Shown: positions 29,498 to 39,777 of the stretch, piece after piece
Layout: every line of letters starts with the position of its first letter
Position numbering within the stretch: the first letter of the stretch is position 1
Source of the DNA: Nocardioides phosphati
Lineage (GTDB): Bacteria; Actinomycetota; Actinomycetes; Propionibacteriales; Nocardioidaceae
DNA: 64,000 bases
Assembly: GCF_014646375.1 (NCBI RefSeq)
Contig: NZ_BMNI01000006.1
Location: 62,001-126,000, forward strand
Direction of reading: 5' to 3'
Notes under the pieces: model-generated
Told to the model about the DNA's origin: nothing
What the model saw: only the letters and a program-made list of their open reading frames with translations
The model's database searches: none
Program-made: the position numbers and the translations under genes

Positions 29498-29740
29498 CCG
29501 CGCCCACATGTCTCGCCTCATGAGCGTTCATTGAGGAGGCGACGGGGAACGCCTGCGCCAGACTGCGGCCATGAGCAACATGCGACCGTGGCGTGAGGGC
29601 ATCGCCTCGAAGTGCGATGGACCGGGGTGGGCGTTGGTGGCTTGATATCGGGCCTTGTCCTCACGGAGCAGTGGCTGCGCGCGCGTGATCGGCGGAAGGC
29701 GTCGGCCGAGGCTGTCAGACCCCGCCACTAGTGTTGCCGT
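29498..29740. other. intergenic region, cupin to uvrC
   Basis: This 243-bp stretch has no convincing gene. It holds a hairpin, TCGCCTC (29513-29519) with GAGGCGA (29536-29542), that may end the cupin transcript. A 24-codon ATG frame (29571-29645) has no clear ribosome site. TAGTGT (29729-29734) lies 6 bp before the uvrC GTG as the likely -10 of a leaderless promoter. Confidence 0.4.
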
Positions 29741-31705
29741 GTGCCTGACCCGCTGAGCTATCGCCCCAAGCCGGGGGAGATCCCGACGCAGCCGGGGGTC
29801 TACCGGTTCCGCGACAGCAACCGGCGGGTGATCTACGTCGGCAAGGCGAAGAACCTCCGCGCCCGCCTGCAGAACTACTTCCAGCCGCTGCCGAGCCTCC
29901 ACCCGCGCACCGCGACCATGGTGACGACCGCGGCGAGCGTGGAGTGGACGACGGTCGGCACCGAGGTCGAAGCACTGCAGCTGGAGTACTCCTGGATCAA
30001 GGAGTTCGACCCGCGGTTCAACGTGAAGTACCGCGACGACAAGTCCTACCCGTGGCTCGCGGTGACCCTCGACGAGGAGTTCCCGCGCGTGCAGGTGATG
30101 CGCGGCGCGAAGAAGAAGGGCACCCGCTACTTCGGCCCCTACAGCCATGCGTGGGCGATCCGCGAGACCGTCGACCTCCTGCTGCGGGTCTTCCCGATGC
30201 GCAGCTGCAGCAAGGGCGTCTTCAACCGTGCGGCGCAGACTGGCCGGCCGTGCCTGCTGGGCTACATCGACAAGTGCTCCGCGCCCTGCGTCGGCCGGGT
30301 CACCCCGGAGGAGCACCGCGCGATCGCGCAGGACTTCTGCGACTTCATGGCCGGCAACACTACGGCGTTCGTCAAGCGCCTCGAGCGGGAGATGTACGCC
30401 GCGAGCGAGGCCATGGAGTTCGAGCGCGCCGCCCGGCTGCGCGACGATGTCGGGGCGCTCCGCACCGCGCTGGAGAAGCAGGCGGTCGTGCTCGGCGACG
30501 GCACCGACGCCGACGTGATCGCGCTCGCCGAGGATCCACTCGAGGTCGCGGTGCAGGTCTTCCACGTGCGCGGCGGCCGGATCCGCGGCCAGCGCGGCTG
30601 GGTGGCCGACCGCGTCGAGGAGGGCGAGACCGCAGAGCTCGTGGAGCACTTCCTCGTGCAGCTGTACGGCGGCGAGGAGGGCGACGGCGTACCCCGGGAG
30701 GTGCTGGTGCCGGCCCTGCCGCCGGAGTCGGCCGTGCTCGAGGACCTGCTCAGCGAACGCCGGGGGAGCCGTGTGCAGATCCGCGTCCCGCAGCGCGGCG
30801 ACAAGAAGACGCTGCAGGAGACGGTCGCGCGCAACGCCGCGCAGTCGCTCGCGCTCCACAAGACCAAGCGCGCCAGCGACCTGACCACCCGCAACCGGGC
30901 GCTCGCCGAGATCCAGGAGCATCTCGGGCTGGCCGAGGTCCCGCTGCGCATCGAGTGCTACGACGTCTCCAACCTCCAGGGCACCGAGGTCGTGGCCAGC
31001 ATGGTCGTCTTCGAGGACGGCCTGGCCCGCAAGTCCGACTACCGCCGCTTCGTGATCAAGGGCGTCGAGGGGCAGAACGACGTCGCCTCGATGCACGAGG
31101 TGATCACCCGGCGCTTCCGGCGCCTGCTCGACGAGCGCGGCGACGCGGTGGAGCGCTCCGACGAGACCGGACCGCTGCTGGTCGACCCCGAGACCGGCCG
31201 CCCGCGGAAGTTCGCCTACACGCCGGGCCTGGTCGTGGTCGACGGCGGCCCGCCCCAGGTCGCGGCCGCCCTCGACGCCCTGACCGGCCTCGGGCTCGCC
31301 GACGAGATCCCCGTGGTGGGGCTGGCCAAGCGGCTCGAGGAGGTCTGGCTCCCCGACGACGAGGACCCGGTCATCTTCGCGCGCAGCTCGGAGGGCCTCT
31401 ACCTGCTCCAGCGGATCCGCGACGAGGCCCACCGCTTCGCGATCACGCACCATCGCAACCGGCGCAGCAAGTCGATGGTCGAGAGCGTCCTCGACGACGT
31501 TCCCGGCCTCGGCGAGGTGCGCCGCAAGGTGCTGATGAAGCACTTCGGCTCCCTCAAGAAGCTGCGCGCCGCGACCGTCGAGGAGATCGCCGTCCTTCCC
31601 GGCATCGGCCCGCGCACCGCCGAGGCCATCGCTACCGCCGTCGCTGCGGCGAAGCCCACCGCGCCGACGGTCAACATGACCACCGGCGAGATCACCGAGG
31701 AGTGA
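29741..31705 (+). CDS. uvrC: UvrABC system protein C
   Basis: A 654-residue dual-incision nuclease of excision repair. The N-terminal GIY-YIG domain has PGVYRF (about 18-23) and [14 protein letters not shown] with the catalytic Tyr/Arg. The UVR motif [14 protein letters not shown] (about 225-240) binds UvrB. The C-terminal endonuclease V-like half contains [20 protein letters not shown] and VVDGGPPQV with acidic residues, and the protein ends in a helix-hairpin-helix pair ([22 protein letters not shown]). GTG 29741 follows TAGTGT at 6 bp. It leads the run uvrC, SseB-like gene, rapZ, yvcK, whiA. Confidence 0.97.
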   Translation: MPDPLSYRPKPGEIPTQPGVYRFRDSNRRVIYVGKAKNLRARLQNYFQPLPSLHPRTATMVTTAASVEWTTVGTEVEALQLEYSWIKEFDPRFNVKYRDDKSYPWLAVTLDEEFPRVQVMRGAKKKGTRYFGPYSHAWAIRETVDLLLRVFPMRSCSKGVFNRAAQTGRPCLLGYIDKCSAPCVGRVTPEEHRAIAQDFCDFMAGNTTAFVKRLEREMYAASEAMEFERAARLRDDVGALRTALEKQAVVLGDGTDADVIALAEDPLEVAVQVFHVRGGRIRGQRGWVADRVEEGETAELVEHFLVQLYGGEEGDGVPREVLVPALPPESAVLEDLLSERRGSRVQIRVPQRGDKKTLQETVARNAAQSLALHKTKRASDLTTRNRALAEIQEHLGLAEVPLRIECYDVSNLQGTEVVASMVVFEDGLARKSDYRRFVIKGVEGQNDVASMHEVITRRFRRLLDERGDAVERSDETGPLLVDPETGRPRKFAYTPGLVVVDGGPPQVAAALDALTGLGLADEIPVVGLAKRLEEVWLPDDEDPVIFARSSEGLYLLQRIRDEAHRFAITHHRNRRSKSMVESVLDDVPGLGEVRRKVLMKHFGSLKKLRAATVEEIAVLPGIGPRTAEAIATAVAAAKPTAPTVNMTTGEITEE

Positions 31706-31706
31706 C

Positions 31707-32117
31707 ATGACCTTCGACCCGCTGGCACCCGAGGCCCCGCCGCAGAGCGACCTCGAGCAGCTGCTCCACGACGAGGCCCCGCTGGAGGAGGTCGCGCCGG
31801 TCCTGCTCGAGGCCCACCTGGGCATGCCGGGCCGGGAGGACGCCGCCGGTGCCTTCTCGCCGGAGGTGCGCGACTTCGGCGACGGTCCGTCGGTGCTCGC
31901 CTTCACGCACCCGAGCCGGCTCGACCGGTGGCTCGGCGCGACGACGGCCGCGGGCGACCGGCCCGAGGGCACGCTCGTCGCCCACGCGGCGCCGGGTCGT
32001 GCGCTCCTCGAGCACCTGGTCGCCGAGGGCATCCCGCTGGTCCTCAACGCTGCCAACGGCAACGCCCGCACCCTGACCGTCGCGGACATGCAGGCGGCGC
32101 TCGAGGCACACCGGTAA
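31707..32117 (+). CDS. SseB-like domain protein
   Basis: A 136-residue protein starting 1 bp after the uvrC stop, with GAGGAG before its ATG. An acidic N-terminal half (DLEQLLHDEAPLEEVAPVLLEAH) precedes strands PSVLAFTHPSRLDRWLG and HLVAEGIPLVLNAANGNARTLTVADMQAAL. These resemble the SseB/YwqJ-type domain, with its late L/VLNP-like turn and final helix. The function of SseB-like actinobacterial proteins is unknown. In related genomes uvrC is normally followed directly by rapZ, so this gene is an addition to the block. It is probably co-transcribed with both neighbours. Confidence 0.5.
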   Translation: MTFDPLAPEAPPQSDLEQLLHDEAPLEEVAPVLLEAHLGMPGREDAAGAFSPEVRDFGDGPSVLAFTHPSRLDRWLGATTAAGDRPEGTLVAHAAPGRALLEHLVAEGIPLVLNAANGNARTLTVADMQAALEAHR

Positions 32118-32145
32118 CCTCTCCCGCCTGGACCGAGGAGGAACC

Positions 32146-33030
32146 ATGCACCCACCCGAGGAGGGCGCCGCGCACCGCGGCGAGCTCGTGGTCGTCACGG
32201 GCATGACGGGCGCCGGCCGCAGCACCGCGGCGAAGGAGCTCGAGGACCTCGGCTTCTACGTCGTCGACAACCTGCCGCCGACCCTGTTGCGCGACGTGGT
32301 GCGCCTCGTCGACGAGACGCGGGGCTTCGAGCAGCCGATCGCCGTCGTCGTCGACGTCCGGTCGGGCTCGTTCTTCGACACGCTCCGCGCCAACCTCGCG
32401 CAGGGCGCCACCGGCCGGCGTACGACGCTGCTCTTCCTCGAGGCGACCGACGACGTGCTCGTACGCCGCCAGGAGGCTGCCCGGCGTCCGCACCCGCTCC
32501 AGGCCGGAGGTCGCCTCCTCGACGGGCTGCACCGTGAGCGCCAGGTCCTCGCCGACCTGCGCAGCGACGCCGACCTGGTCGTCGACACGAGCAACCTCAA
32601 CGTGCACCAGCTGACCGCGCGGGTCGCGGAGGCGTTCGGCGCCCCCGATGCGATGCGGCTCAAGATCACCTGCACGAGCTTCGGCTTCAAGTACGGCATC
32701 CCCGTCGACGCCGACCTCGTCGCCGACATGCGCTTCCTGCCCAACCCCCACTGGGTGCCGGAGCTGCGTCCGATGACGGGCCGCGACGAGGCGGTCGCGG
32801 CGTACGTCACGGAGCGACCTGGCGCGCAGGAGTTCCTCGCGCAGTACGTCCCGGTCGTGCAGACGGTGGCCGACGGCTACCTGCGCGAGGGCAAGCGGTT
32901 CGCCACCATCGCGATCGGCTGCACCGGCGGCAAGCACCGCAGCGTCGCGATGACCGAGGAGCTGGCCAGCCGCCTGCGCGCGCTGGGCTTCGACGCGACG
33001 GCGACCCACCGGGACCTGGGGCGCGAGTGA
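32146..33030 (+). CDS. rapZ: RNase adapter / nucleotide-binding protein RapZ (YvcJ)
   Basis: A 294-residue protein with P-loop GMTGAGRST (about 18-26), whose Arg in place of Lys is usual in actinobacteria, followed by LEDLGFYVVDNLPPTLL. The C-terminal domain contains SFGFKYGIPVDADLVADMRFLPNPHW and the GCTGGKHRSV motif. RapZ/YvcJ binds nucleotides and, in Enterobacteria, amino-sugar metabolites and a small RNA; its actinobacterial role is less clear. ATG 32146 has GAGGAGG upstream. The stop overlaps the start of yvcK. The rapZ-yvcK-whiA order is strongly conserved in Gram-positives. Confidence 0.95.
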   Translation: MHPPEEGAAHRGELVVVTGMTGAGRSTAAKELEDLGFYVVDNLPPTLLRDVVRLVDETRGFEQPIAVVVDVRSGSFFDTLRANLAQGATGRRTTLLFLEATDDVLVRRQEAARRPHPLQAGGRLLDGLHRERQVLADLRSDADLVVDTSNLNVHQLTARVAEAFGAPDAMRLKITCTSFGFKYGIPVDADLVADMRFLPNPHWVPELRPMTGRDEAVAAYVTERPGAQEFLAQYVPVVQTVADGYLREGKRFATIAIGCTGGKHRSVAMTEELASRLRALGFDATATHRDLGRE

Positions 33031-34019
33031 CCGGCGCGCACACCGACCGCTCGCTGCTCCCCGGCGCGGTGGTCGCGCTGGGTGGCGGGCACGGCCTGCA
33101 CGCCTCGCTCTCGGCGCTGCGCCACGTCATCGAGCAGGTCACCGCCGTCGTGACGGTCGCGGACAACGGCGGCTCCTCGGGCCGCCTGCGCGACGAGTTC
33201 GGCGTCCTGCCACCCGGCGACCTCCGCATGGCGCTCGCGGCGCTCTGCGGCGACGACGAGTGGGGGCAGACCTGGGCCCGGGTGTTGCAGCACCGCTTCG
33301 CCGGCGAGGGGGCGATGCGTGGCCACAGCCTCGGCAACCTGCTGATCGTGGCGCTCTGGGAGCAGCTGGGGGAGCACGTCGACGGACTCGACTGGGTCGG
33401 CAAGCTGCTCGACGCCCGCGGCCGGGTGCTGCCGATGGCGGTCACCCCGATGGACATCCACGCCGAGGTGCTCGGCCACGACCCCGCGCACCCCGACGAG
33501 GTCACGACGGTCCGCGGCCAGGTCGCCGTGGCGACCACGCCTGGGCGGATCATCAGCCTCGAGCTCGACCCACCCGACGCGCCCGCGTGCCCCGAGGCCG
33601 TCGAGGCGGTCAAGGCGGCCGACTGGGTCGTGCTCGGTCCCGGCAGCTGGTACTCCTCGGTGATCCCGCACCTGCGTGTGGGGGAGCTCCGCGAGGCGCT
33701 GATCAGCACCGACGCGAAGGTCGTCGTGACCCTCAACCTCGGTGAGCAGAAGGGCGAGACCTCCGGCTACGCGCCCGAGGACCACCTCGCCGCACTCCTC
33801 GACCACGCGCCGGGCCTGCGGATCCACACCGTGCTCGCGGACGTCGGAAGCGTGCCGGATCCCGAGGCCCTGGAGGGGATCGTCCGGAGCCTCGGCGCGG
33901 AGCTCGTCCTCGCCGAGGTCGCGGCCCCTGGCAGCACCTCGCAGCACGACCCGGGCAGGCTCGCGGATGCGTATGCCCGGATCTTCGGCGGTGTGGAATC
34001 ATTCGCGCCATGGCGATGA
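33027..34019 (+). CDS. yvcK: gluconeogenesis factor YvcK / CofD-like protein
   Basis: A 330-residue Rossmann-type protein with [18 protein letters not shown] near the N-terminus, [16 protein letters not shown] and [13 protein letters not shown], the GHSLGNLL segment, and [15 protein letters not shown]. These form the UDP-sugar or phosphoenol-metabolite binding site seen in YvcK/CuvA/CofD relatives. In Bacillus and mycobacteria it is needed for growth on gluconeogenic carbon and for cell-wall precursor control. GTG 33027 overlaps the rapZ stop (GTGA). Its last 10 bp overlap the whiA start, giving three coupled genes. Confidence 0.93.
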   Translation: MTGAHTDRSLLPGAVVALGGGHGLHASLSALRHVIEQVTAVVTVADNGGSSGRLRDEFGVLPPGDLRMALAALCGDDEWGQTWARVLQHRFAGEGAMRGHSLGNLLIVALWEQLGEHVDGLDWVGKLLDARGRVLPMAVTPMDIHAEVLGHDPAHPDEVTTVRGQVAVATTPGRIISLELDPPDAPACPEAVEAVKAADWVVLGPGSWYSSVIPHLRVGELREALISTDAKVVVTLNLGEQKGETSGYAPEDHLAALLDHAPGLRIHTVLADVGSVPDPEALEGIVRSLGAELVLAEVAAPGSTSQHDPGRLADAYARIFGGVESFAPWR

Positions 34020-34996
34020 CGGCACAGGTGAAGTCCGAGCTGGCCAGCAGCGTGGTGACGAAGACGTGCTGCCGCAAGGCCGAGGTCTCCACGATGCTCC
34101 GTTTCGCCGGCGGCATCCACATCGTCTCGGGCCGGATCGTCGTCGAGGCCGAGCTCGACACCGGCGGCGCGGCGCGTCGCCTCCGCCGCGACATCGCGGA
34201 GATGTTCGGCCACAACGCCGAGGTCGCCGTCGTCCAGGGCGCCGGCATCCGTCGTGGCAGCCGCTACGTCCTGCGCGTCGTGCGCGACGGTGAGCAGCTG
34301 GCCCGTCAGACCGGCCTCCTCGACCAGCGCGGCCGGCCCGTTCGTGGCCTGCCGCCCCAGGTCGTCTCCGGCGGTGCCTGCGACGCTGTCGCTGCGTGGC
34401 GTGGTGCCTTCCTGGCCCACGGCTCCCTGACCGAGCCCGGTCGCTCCTCCTCGCTCGAGGTCACCTGCCCCGGCCCCGAGGCCGCTCTCGCCCTCGTCGG
34501 CGTGGCCCGCCGCCTCGGCATCCAGGCCAAGGCCCGCGAGGTCCGCGGCGTCGACCGTGTCGTGATCCGTGACGGCGACGCCATCGGCGAGCTCCTGACG
34601 CGCCTCGGAGCCCACGAGACGCTGATGGCCTGGGAGGAGCGCCGCATGCGCCGCGAGGTGCGCGCCACCGCCAACCGCCTGGCCAACTTCGACGACGCCA
34701 ACCTCCGTCGTTCAGCGCGTGCCGCCGTGGCGGCCGGAGCCCGCGTCGAGCGCGCGCTCGAGATCCTCGGCGAGGACGTGCCCGACCACCTCAAGCTCGC
34801 CGGCCACCTGCGCCTCGAGCACAAGCAGGCCTCGCTCGAGGAACTCGGCCAGCTCCACGACCCGGTCCTCACCAAGGACGCGATCGCGGGCCGGATCCGT
34901 CGCCTCCTGGCGATGGCCGACAAGCAGGCCAAGGACCTCGGCATCCCCGACACCGAGGCGTCGCTGACTCCCGAGATGCTCGCCGACGAGGCCTGA
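34010..34996 (+). CDS. whiA: DNA-binding protein WhiA
   Basis: A 328-residue protein with an N-terminal LAGLIDADG-homing-endonuclease-like fold without nuclease residues ([27 protein letters not shown]-type segment [14 protein letters not shown]) and a C-terminal helix-turn-helix ([25 protein letters not shown]). In Streptomyces it works with WhiB to switch on sporulation septation genes. It is also present in non-sporulating actinobacteria, where it affects division. The ATG lies 10 bp inside yvcK. The gene is followed by an unusual A/T-rich inverted repeat and the gap promoter. Confidence 0.95.
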   Translation: MAMTAQVKSELASSVVTKTCCRKAEVSTMLRFAGGIHIVSGRIVVEAELDTGGAARRLRRDIAEMFGHNAEVAVVQGAGIRRGSRYVLRVVRDGEQLARQTGLLDQRGRPVRGLPPQVVSGGACDAVAAWRGAFLAHGSLTEPGRSSSLEVTCPGPEAALALVGVARRLGIQAKAREVRGVDRVVIRDGDAIGELLTRLGAHETLMAWEERRMRREVRATANRLANFDDANLRRSARAAVAAGARVERALEILGEDVPDHLKLAGHLRLEHKQASLEELGQLHDPVLTKDAIAGRIRRLLAMADKQAKDLGIPDTEASLTPEMLADEA

Positions 34997-35002
34997 GTTC
35001 CT

Positions 35003-36157
<1,155 letters not shown>

Positions 36158-36160
36158 CGC

Positions 36161-37360
36161 GTGACTGGCAACCAGACCCTCTCCGCCCTGGGGGACGTCC
36201 GCGGCAAGCGCGTCCTCGTCCGCTCCGATCTCAACGTCCCGCTCGACGGTTCGACCATCACCGATGACGGTCGTATCCGGGCGAGCGTGCCGACGATCCA
36301 GGCGCTGGCGGGGGCTGGTGCCCGCGTCGTCGTGACGGCGCACCTGGGCCGTCCGAAGGGCGAGCCCGAGGCGAAGTACTCCCTGGCTCCCGTCGCGGCC
36401 CGCCTCGGCGAGCTGCTCGGGCACGACGTGGCGTTCGCGACCGACACCGTGGGCGCGAGCGCCCAGGCGGTCGTCGCGCGCCTCGCCGACGGCCAGGTCG
36501 CGCTGCTCGAGAACGTCCGCTTCAACGCGGGCGAGACCAGCAAGGACGACGCCGAGCGCGGCGCCTTCGCCGACCAGCTCGCGGCCCTCGCCGACGCCTT
36601 CGTCTCCGACGGCTTCGGCGTGGTCCACCGCAAGCAGGCCTCGGTGTACGACGTGGCGCAGCGCCTGCCGCACGCCATGGGCAACCTGGTCGCCGCAGAG
36701 ATCGACGTCCTCAAGCGCCTCACCGAGACGCCGGAGCGCCCCTACGCCGTCGTGCTCGGCGGCTCGAAGGTCTCCGACAAGCTCGGCGTGATCGACAACC
36801 TGCTCGGCAAGGCCGACAAGCTGCTGATCGGTGGCGGCATGGTCTTCACGTTCCTGAAGGCCCAGGGCCACGAGGTCGGCAAGTCGCTGCTCGAGGAGGA
36901 CCAGATCCCGGTCTGCCTCGACTACCTCAAGCGCGCGCAGGAGACCGGCGTCGAGATCATCCTGCCCACCGACATCGTCGTTGCCGACGCGTTCGGTGAC
37001 GAGGCGTCGGCCCGCGTCGTCGCTGCCGACCAGATCCCGGCCGACGCGCTGGGCCTCGACATCGGCCCGGAGTCCGGCAAGGCGTTCGCCGAGGCCCTGG
37101 CCGACGCGAAGACCGTCTTCTGGAACGGCCCGATGGGCGTCTTCGAGCAGGCCGCCTTCGCCGAGGGCACGCGTGCCGTCGCCGAGGCCCTGACCAAGAC
37201 CGACGGGCTCTCCGTCGTCGGTGGTGGCGACTCCGCCGCCGCGGTCCGCACCCTGGGCTTCGACGAGGCGGCGTTCGGCCACATCTCGACTGGTGGCGGT
37301 GCCTCGCTGGAGTACCTCGAGGGCAAGACCCTCCCCGGCATCACCGTGCTGGAGGGCTGA
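36161..37360 (+). CDS. pgk: phosphoglycerate kinase
   Basis: A 399-residue two-domain kinase that makes ATP from 1,3-bisphosphoglycerate. Visible are [13 protein letters not shown] with the substrate Arg/Asp, [19 protein letters not shown], the hinge region [12 protein letters not shown], the nucleotide-binding NGPMGVFE and GGGDSAAAV, and the final [13 protein letters not shown]. Full length. It starts with GTG 3 bp after gap and is followed 3 bp later by tpiA, so the three lower-glycolysis enzymes are one operon. Confidence 0.97.
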   Translation: MTGNQTLSALGDVRGKRVLVRSDLNVPLDGSTITDDGRIRASVPTIQALAGAGARVVVTAHLGRPKGEPEAKYSLAPVAARLGELLGHDVAFATDTVGASAQAVVARLADGQVALLENVRFNAGETSKDDAERGAFADQLAALADAFVSDGFGVVHRKQASVYDVAQRLPHAMGNLVAAEIDVLKRLTETPERPYAVVLGGSKVSDKLGVIDNLLGKADKLLIGGGMVFTFLKAQGHEVGKSLLEEDQIPVCLDYLKRAQETGVEIILPTDIVVADAFGDEASARVVAADQIPADALGLDIGPESGKAFAEALADAKTVFWNGPMGVFEQAAFAEGTRAVAEALTKTDGLSVVGGGDSAAAVRTLGFDEAAFGHISTGGGASLEYLEGKTLPGITVLEG

Positions 37361-37363
37361 GCC

Positions 37364-38161
37364 ATGGCGCGCGCGCCCCGCGTCCCGCTGATGGCGGGCA
37401 ACTGGAAGATGAACCTGAACCACCAGGAGGCCGTCGTCCTGGTGCAGAAGCTCGCGGTCACGCTCTCCGACAAGAAGCATGACTTCGCCAAGGCGGAGGT
37501 CGCGGTGATCCCGCCGTTCACGGACCTGCGCTCGGTGCAGTCGGTCGTCTCCGGTGACCGCCTCGGCATCAAGTACGGCGCCCAGGACGTCTCCGTCCAC
37601 GAGTCGGGCGCCTACACCGGCGAGATCTCCGCCGGCATGCTCGCCAAGCTGGGCTGCTCCTACGTCGTCGTCGGCCACTCGGAGCGCCGTGAGTACCACG
37701 CCGAGACCGACGAGGTCGTCAATGCCAAGGCGAAGGCGACGATCAAGGGCGGCATGACCCCGATCGTCTGCGTCGGCGAGGGCCTGGACGTCCGCAAGGC
37801 GGGGGAGCAGGTGACGCACTGCCTCGCGCAGGTCGACGGATCGCTCGCGGGCCTCACCGCGGAGCAGGTCGCCGCGCTGGTCATCGCCTACGAGCCCGTC
37901 TGGGCCATCGGCACGGGCGAGGTCGCCACCCCGGAGGACGCCCAGGAGGTCTGCCACGCGATCCGCGAGCGGGTCCGTGAGGTCCACGGCGACGCCTCGG
38001 CCGACGCCGTGCGCGTGCTCTACGGCGGCTCCGTCAAGGCCGGCAACATCGGCGGCATCATGGCCAAGCCCGACGTCGACGGTGCCCTCGTCGGGGGCGC
38101 CAGCCTCCAGGCCGACGAGTTCGGCGGCATCTGCCGCTTCTACGACATGCCGGTGCTCTGA
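37364..38161 (+). CDS. tpiA: triose-phosphate isomerase
   Basis: A 265-residue TIM barrel interconverting dihydroxyacetone phosphate and glyceraldehyde-3-phosphate. It carries GNWKMNLNH (Asn/Lys of the active site, about 12-20), [10 protein letters not shown] with the electrophilic His (about 104), [11 protein letters not shown] with the catalytic Glu (about 178) and flexible loop, and the phosphate-binding YGGSVKAGN. Third gene of the gap operon. The next gene, secG, has its own -10-like hexamer 46 bp later. Confidence 0.97.
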   Translation: MARAPRVPLMAGNWKMNLNHQEAVVLVQKLAVTLSDKKHDFAKAEVAVIPPFTDLRSVQSVVSGDRLGIKYGAQDVSVHESGAYTGEISAGMLAKLGCSYVVVGHSERREYHAETDEVVNAKAKATIKGGMTPIVCVGEGLDVRKAGEQVTHCLAQVDGSLAGLTAEQVAALVIAYEPVWAIGTGEVATPEDAQEVCHAIRERVREVHGDASADAVRVLYGGSVKAGNIGGIMAKPDVDGALVGGASLQADEFGGICRFYDMPVL

Positions 38162-38206
38162 GCCACCGCGCAAAACCCCACCAACCGTGAAGTAGAGTTC
38201 CGCATC

Positions 38207-38443
38207 GTGACCACGCTCCTGACGATCCTGCTCGTCGCCACCAGCTTCCTGCTCGTCGTCCTCGTGCTCCTGCACAAGGGCCGGGGTGGCGGTCTCTCCG
38301 ACATGTTCGGTGGCGGAGTGTCGAGCACCCTCGGTGGCTCCTCGGTCGCCGAGCGCAACCTCGACCGCCTGACGGTCGGACTGGGTCTCATCTGGTCCGC
38401 GTGCATCGTCGCGCTGGGCCTTCTCTACGCCTACGGCGCCTGA
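38207..38443 (+). CDS. secG: preprotein translocase subunit SecG
   Basis: A 78-residue protein with two membrane helices (about residues 3-22 and 53-75) joined by the Gly-rich loop GRGGGLSDMFGGGVSSTLGGSSVAERNLDR. This is the hallmark of SecG, the third subunit of the SecYEG channel. GTG 38207 is preceded by TAGAGT at 8 bp, suggesting a separate, near-leaderless transcript. Position downstream of tpiA is conserved in actinobacteria. Confidence 0.95.
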   Translation: MTTLLTILLVATSFLLVVLVLLHKGRGGGLSDMFGGGVSSTLGGSSVAERNLDRLTVGLGLIWSACIVALGLLYAYGA

Positions 38444-38472
38444 GACAAAGCTCTAGAAGGAGAAGTACGAAG

Positions 38473-38832
38473 TTGGCTGGAGCAGGAAACGCCATCCGGG
38501 GTAGCCGGGTCGGTGCCGGTCCGATGGGCGAGGCGGAGCGCGGCGAGGCCGCCCCGCGGCAGAGTGTCACCTACTTCTGCTCCAAGGAGCACCGGTCGGT
38601 CGTGACGTTCGCGGCCGAGGCGGTCGCCCCGGAGTCGTGGGACTGCCCCCGTTGCGGCCTCCCGGCCGGTCTCGACGCCGAGAACGCCCCGCCGGCGCTC
38701 AAGATCGAGCCCTACAAGACCCACCTGGCCTACGTGAAGGAGCGCCGCTCCGAGGACGAGGCGAAGGACATCCTCGAGGAGGCGCTGCAGCTCCTCCGCT
38801 CGCGCCGCAAGTCGGGCGACATCATCTTCTGA
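38473..38832 (+). CDS. rbpA: RNA polymerase-binding protein RbpA
   Basis: A 119-residue actinobacterial transcription activator that binds the principal sigma factor and stabilises the open complex. It shows the N-terminal AIRGSRVGAG tail, the core APRQSVTYFCSKEHRSVVTF with a zinc-type CPRCG knuckle, the basic linker and the sigma-interaction domain THLAYVKERRSEDEAKDILEEALQLLRSRR. The start is a TTG at 38473, preceded by AGAAGGAG. No ATG gives the conserved N-terminus. A strong terminator follows 20 bp after the stop. Confidence 0.92.
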   Translation: MAGAGNAIRGSRVGAGPMGEAERGEAAPRQSVTYFCSKEHRSVVTFAAEAVAPESWDCPRCGLPAGLDAENAPPALKIEPYKTHLAYVKERRSEDEAKDILEEALQLLRSRRKSGDIIF

Positions 38833-38852
38833 CGGACCCGTCCGTCGTACGC

Positions 38853-38888
38853 CGAAGGCCGTCCTGCTGCTGAGCAGGGCGGCCTTCG
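38853..38888 (+). terminator. strong intrinsic terminator after rbpA
   Basis: CGAAGGCCG-T-CCTGCT, a GCTG loop and AGCAGG-G-CGGCCTTCG form a nearly perfect 16-bp stem with one internal mismatch. It separates the glycolysis/rbpA block from the TmrB-like gene. Confidence 0.85.
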
Positions 38889-38950
38889 CGCTTCTGCGTG
38901 AGGAGAAGATCCCCGCAGTCGCCTGTGCCGGAGGAGTACGCAGGCATGGC

Positions 38951-39016
38951 TTCGCAGGTGCGAAAGGGTTGAACCGTGTGTGAGTCCGTGACAGACCACG
39001 TCCTCGCACGTGCGAG
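38951..39016. repeat. palindromes on the 3' side of the TmrB-like gene
   Basis: TTCGCA-GG-TGCGAA (38951-38964) and the perfect 14-bp palindrome CTCGCACGTGCGAG (39003-39016) lie in the 197-bp gap between the rbpA terminator and the TmrB-like stop. No gene is seen here. The core GCACGTGC recurs on the other side of the TmrB-like gene. Confidence 0.5.
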
Positions 39017-39045
39017 ACGGTGACCGGTGCATGCGCTCGCTCTTG

Positions 39046-39066
39046 CCGATGATCCTTCGCCATCGG
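39046..39066 (-). terminator. hairpin after the TmrB-like gene
   Basis: CCGATG (39046-39051) and CATCGG (39061-39066) pair around 9 bases, 20 bp past the minus-strand stop codon at 39086. Confidence 0.45.
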
Positions 39067-39085
39067 AGGGGCGGTCCGGCTGTCT

Positions 39086-39610
39086 TCACGCCATGACGGC
39101 CTCCGCGATCTGCTGGGCTACCCGAATGGGGATGAGGTGGGTGGTGTCGACGACCTCGCCCTCATCCTGCAACCAGGCGCTAGCTGCCTCGGCGTACGGC
39201 TCAAGGTAGTGAAGCCGGAATGGGGAATTGGAGCCGAGCGCGGTGTCACCAGCGATTCTCATGCGGAGGGTCTCCTGGTCGGCATGGAGAACAAAGTGCC
39301 GGAGCGGGATCCCGTACTGGGCAAGACCCGAGCTGATCTCACGCCAGTACTGCTCGACAAGGACGGTCATTGGCATGATCAACGTGCCACCGGTGTAGTC
39401 GAGAATGCGACGTGCGGCGTCGACGACCAGGAGCCGCCAGGGCGGCCAGTGCTGAAAGTTGTCGGTTGCAGGTAGGCCCGGTGCGATGTCGATCAGGGCG
39501 CCGCCCACCTTCTCGGCGTCGAAAACGCGAGAGTCTGGAATCAGTTGCTGCAGGAGGGTGCTGGTGGTCGTCTTGCCGGCCCCATGAGCGCCGTTCAGCC
39601 ATACGATCAC
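39086..39610 (-). CDS. TmrB-like P-loop ATPase (tunicamycin-resistance family)
   Basis: A 174-residue P-loop protein. Walker A is NGAHGAGKTTT (about residues 6-16). The order VWLNGAHGAGKT, VFDAEKVGGAL, FQHWPPWRLLV, GTLIMPMTVL and LRHFVLHADQETLRMRI follows the TmrB pattern (NGAFGSGKT, YDPEKMG, DFQSYPLWR, ILIVPMT). TmrB of Bacillus binds tunicamycin and ATP and gives resistance. The acceptor here may be another nucleoside-like antibiotic. GTG 39610 has TAGCGT 7 bp upstream. Base composition (about 62% G+C in a sampled stretch against about 75% in a neighbouring pgl stretch) and its lone position suggest later acquisition. Confidence 0.72.
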   Translation of the reverse strand: MIVWLNGAHGAGKTTTSTLLQQLIPDSRVFDAEKVGGALIDIAPGLPATDNFQHWPPWRLLVVDAARRILDYTGGTLIMPMTVLVEQYWREISSGLAQYGIPLRHFVLHADQETLRMRIAGDTALGSNSPFRLHYLEPYAEAASAWLQDEGEVVDTTHLIPIRVAQQIAEAVMA

Positions 39611-39688
39611 GGACCAGACGCTACTCGCGTGCGGATGGTCCACCGCACTCCCGCTGCGATCCGCGCGCCTGGCGTCGGCAAGACAGGT

Positions 39689-39752
39689 GCACGTGCCCGT
39701 AAGTCGACCTCGGCCAGGACAGCTTCAGGTCGACTCTGGTGCACGTGCACCA
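39689..39752. repeat. palindrome cluster between the TmrB-like gene and pgl
   Basis: GCACGTGC occurs at 39689-39696 and again in the perfect 16-bp palindrome TGGTGCACGTGCACCA (39737-39752). Between them AGTCGACCT (39702-39710) pairs perfectly with AGGTCGACT (39727-39735). These could terminate the pgl-side transcript, bind a regulator of the TmrB-like gene, or mark insertion ends. Confidence 0.5.
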
Positions 39753-39777
39753 AAGCTCCCGCGCCCGGGCGCTCTGC

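Noticed and set aside
29571-29645. 24-codon ATG frame in the cupin-uvrC gap
   Set aside because: It has no ribosome site, and its CAGACT hexamer is only a weak -10. There is no independent support for translation.
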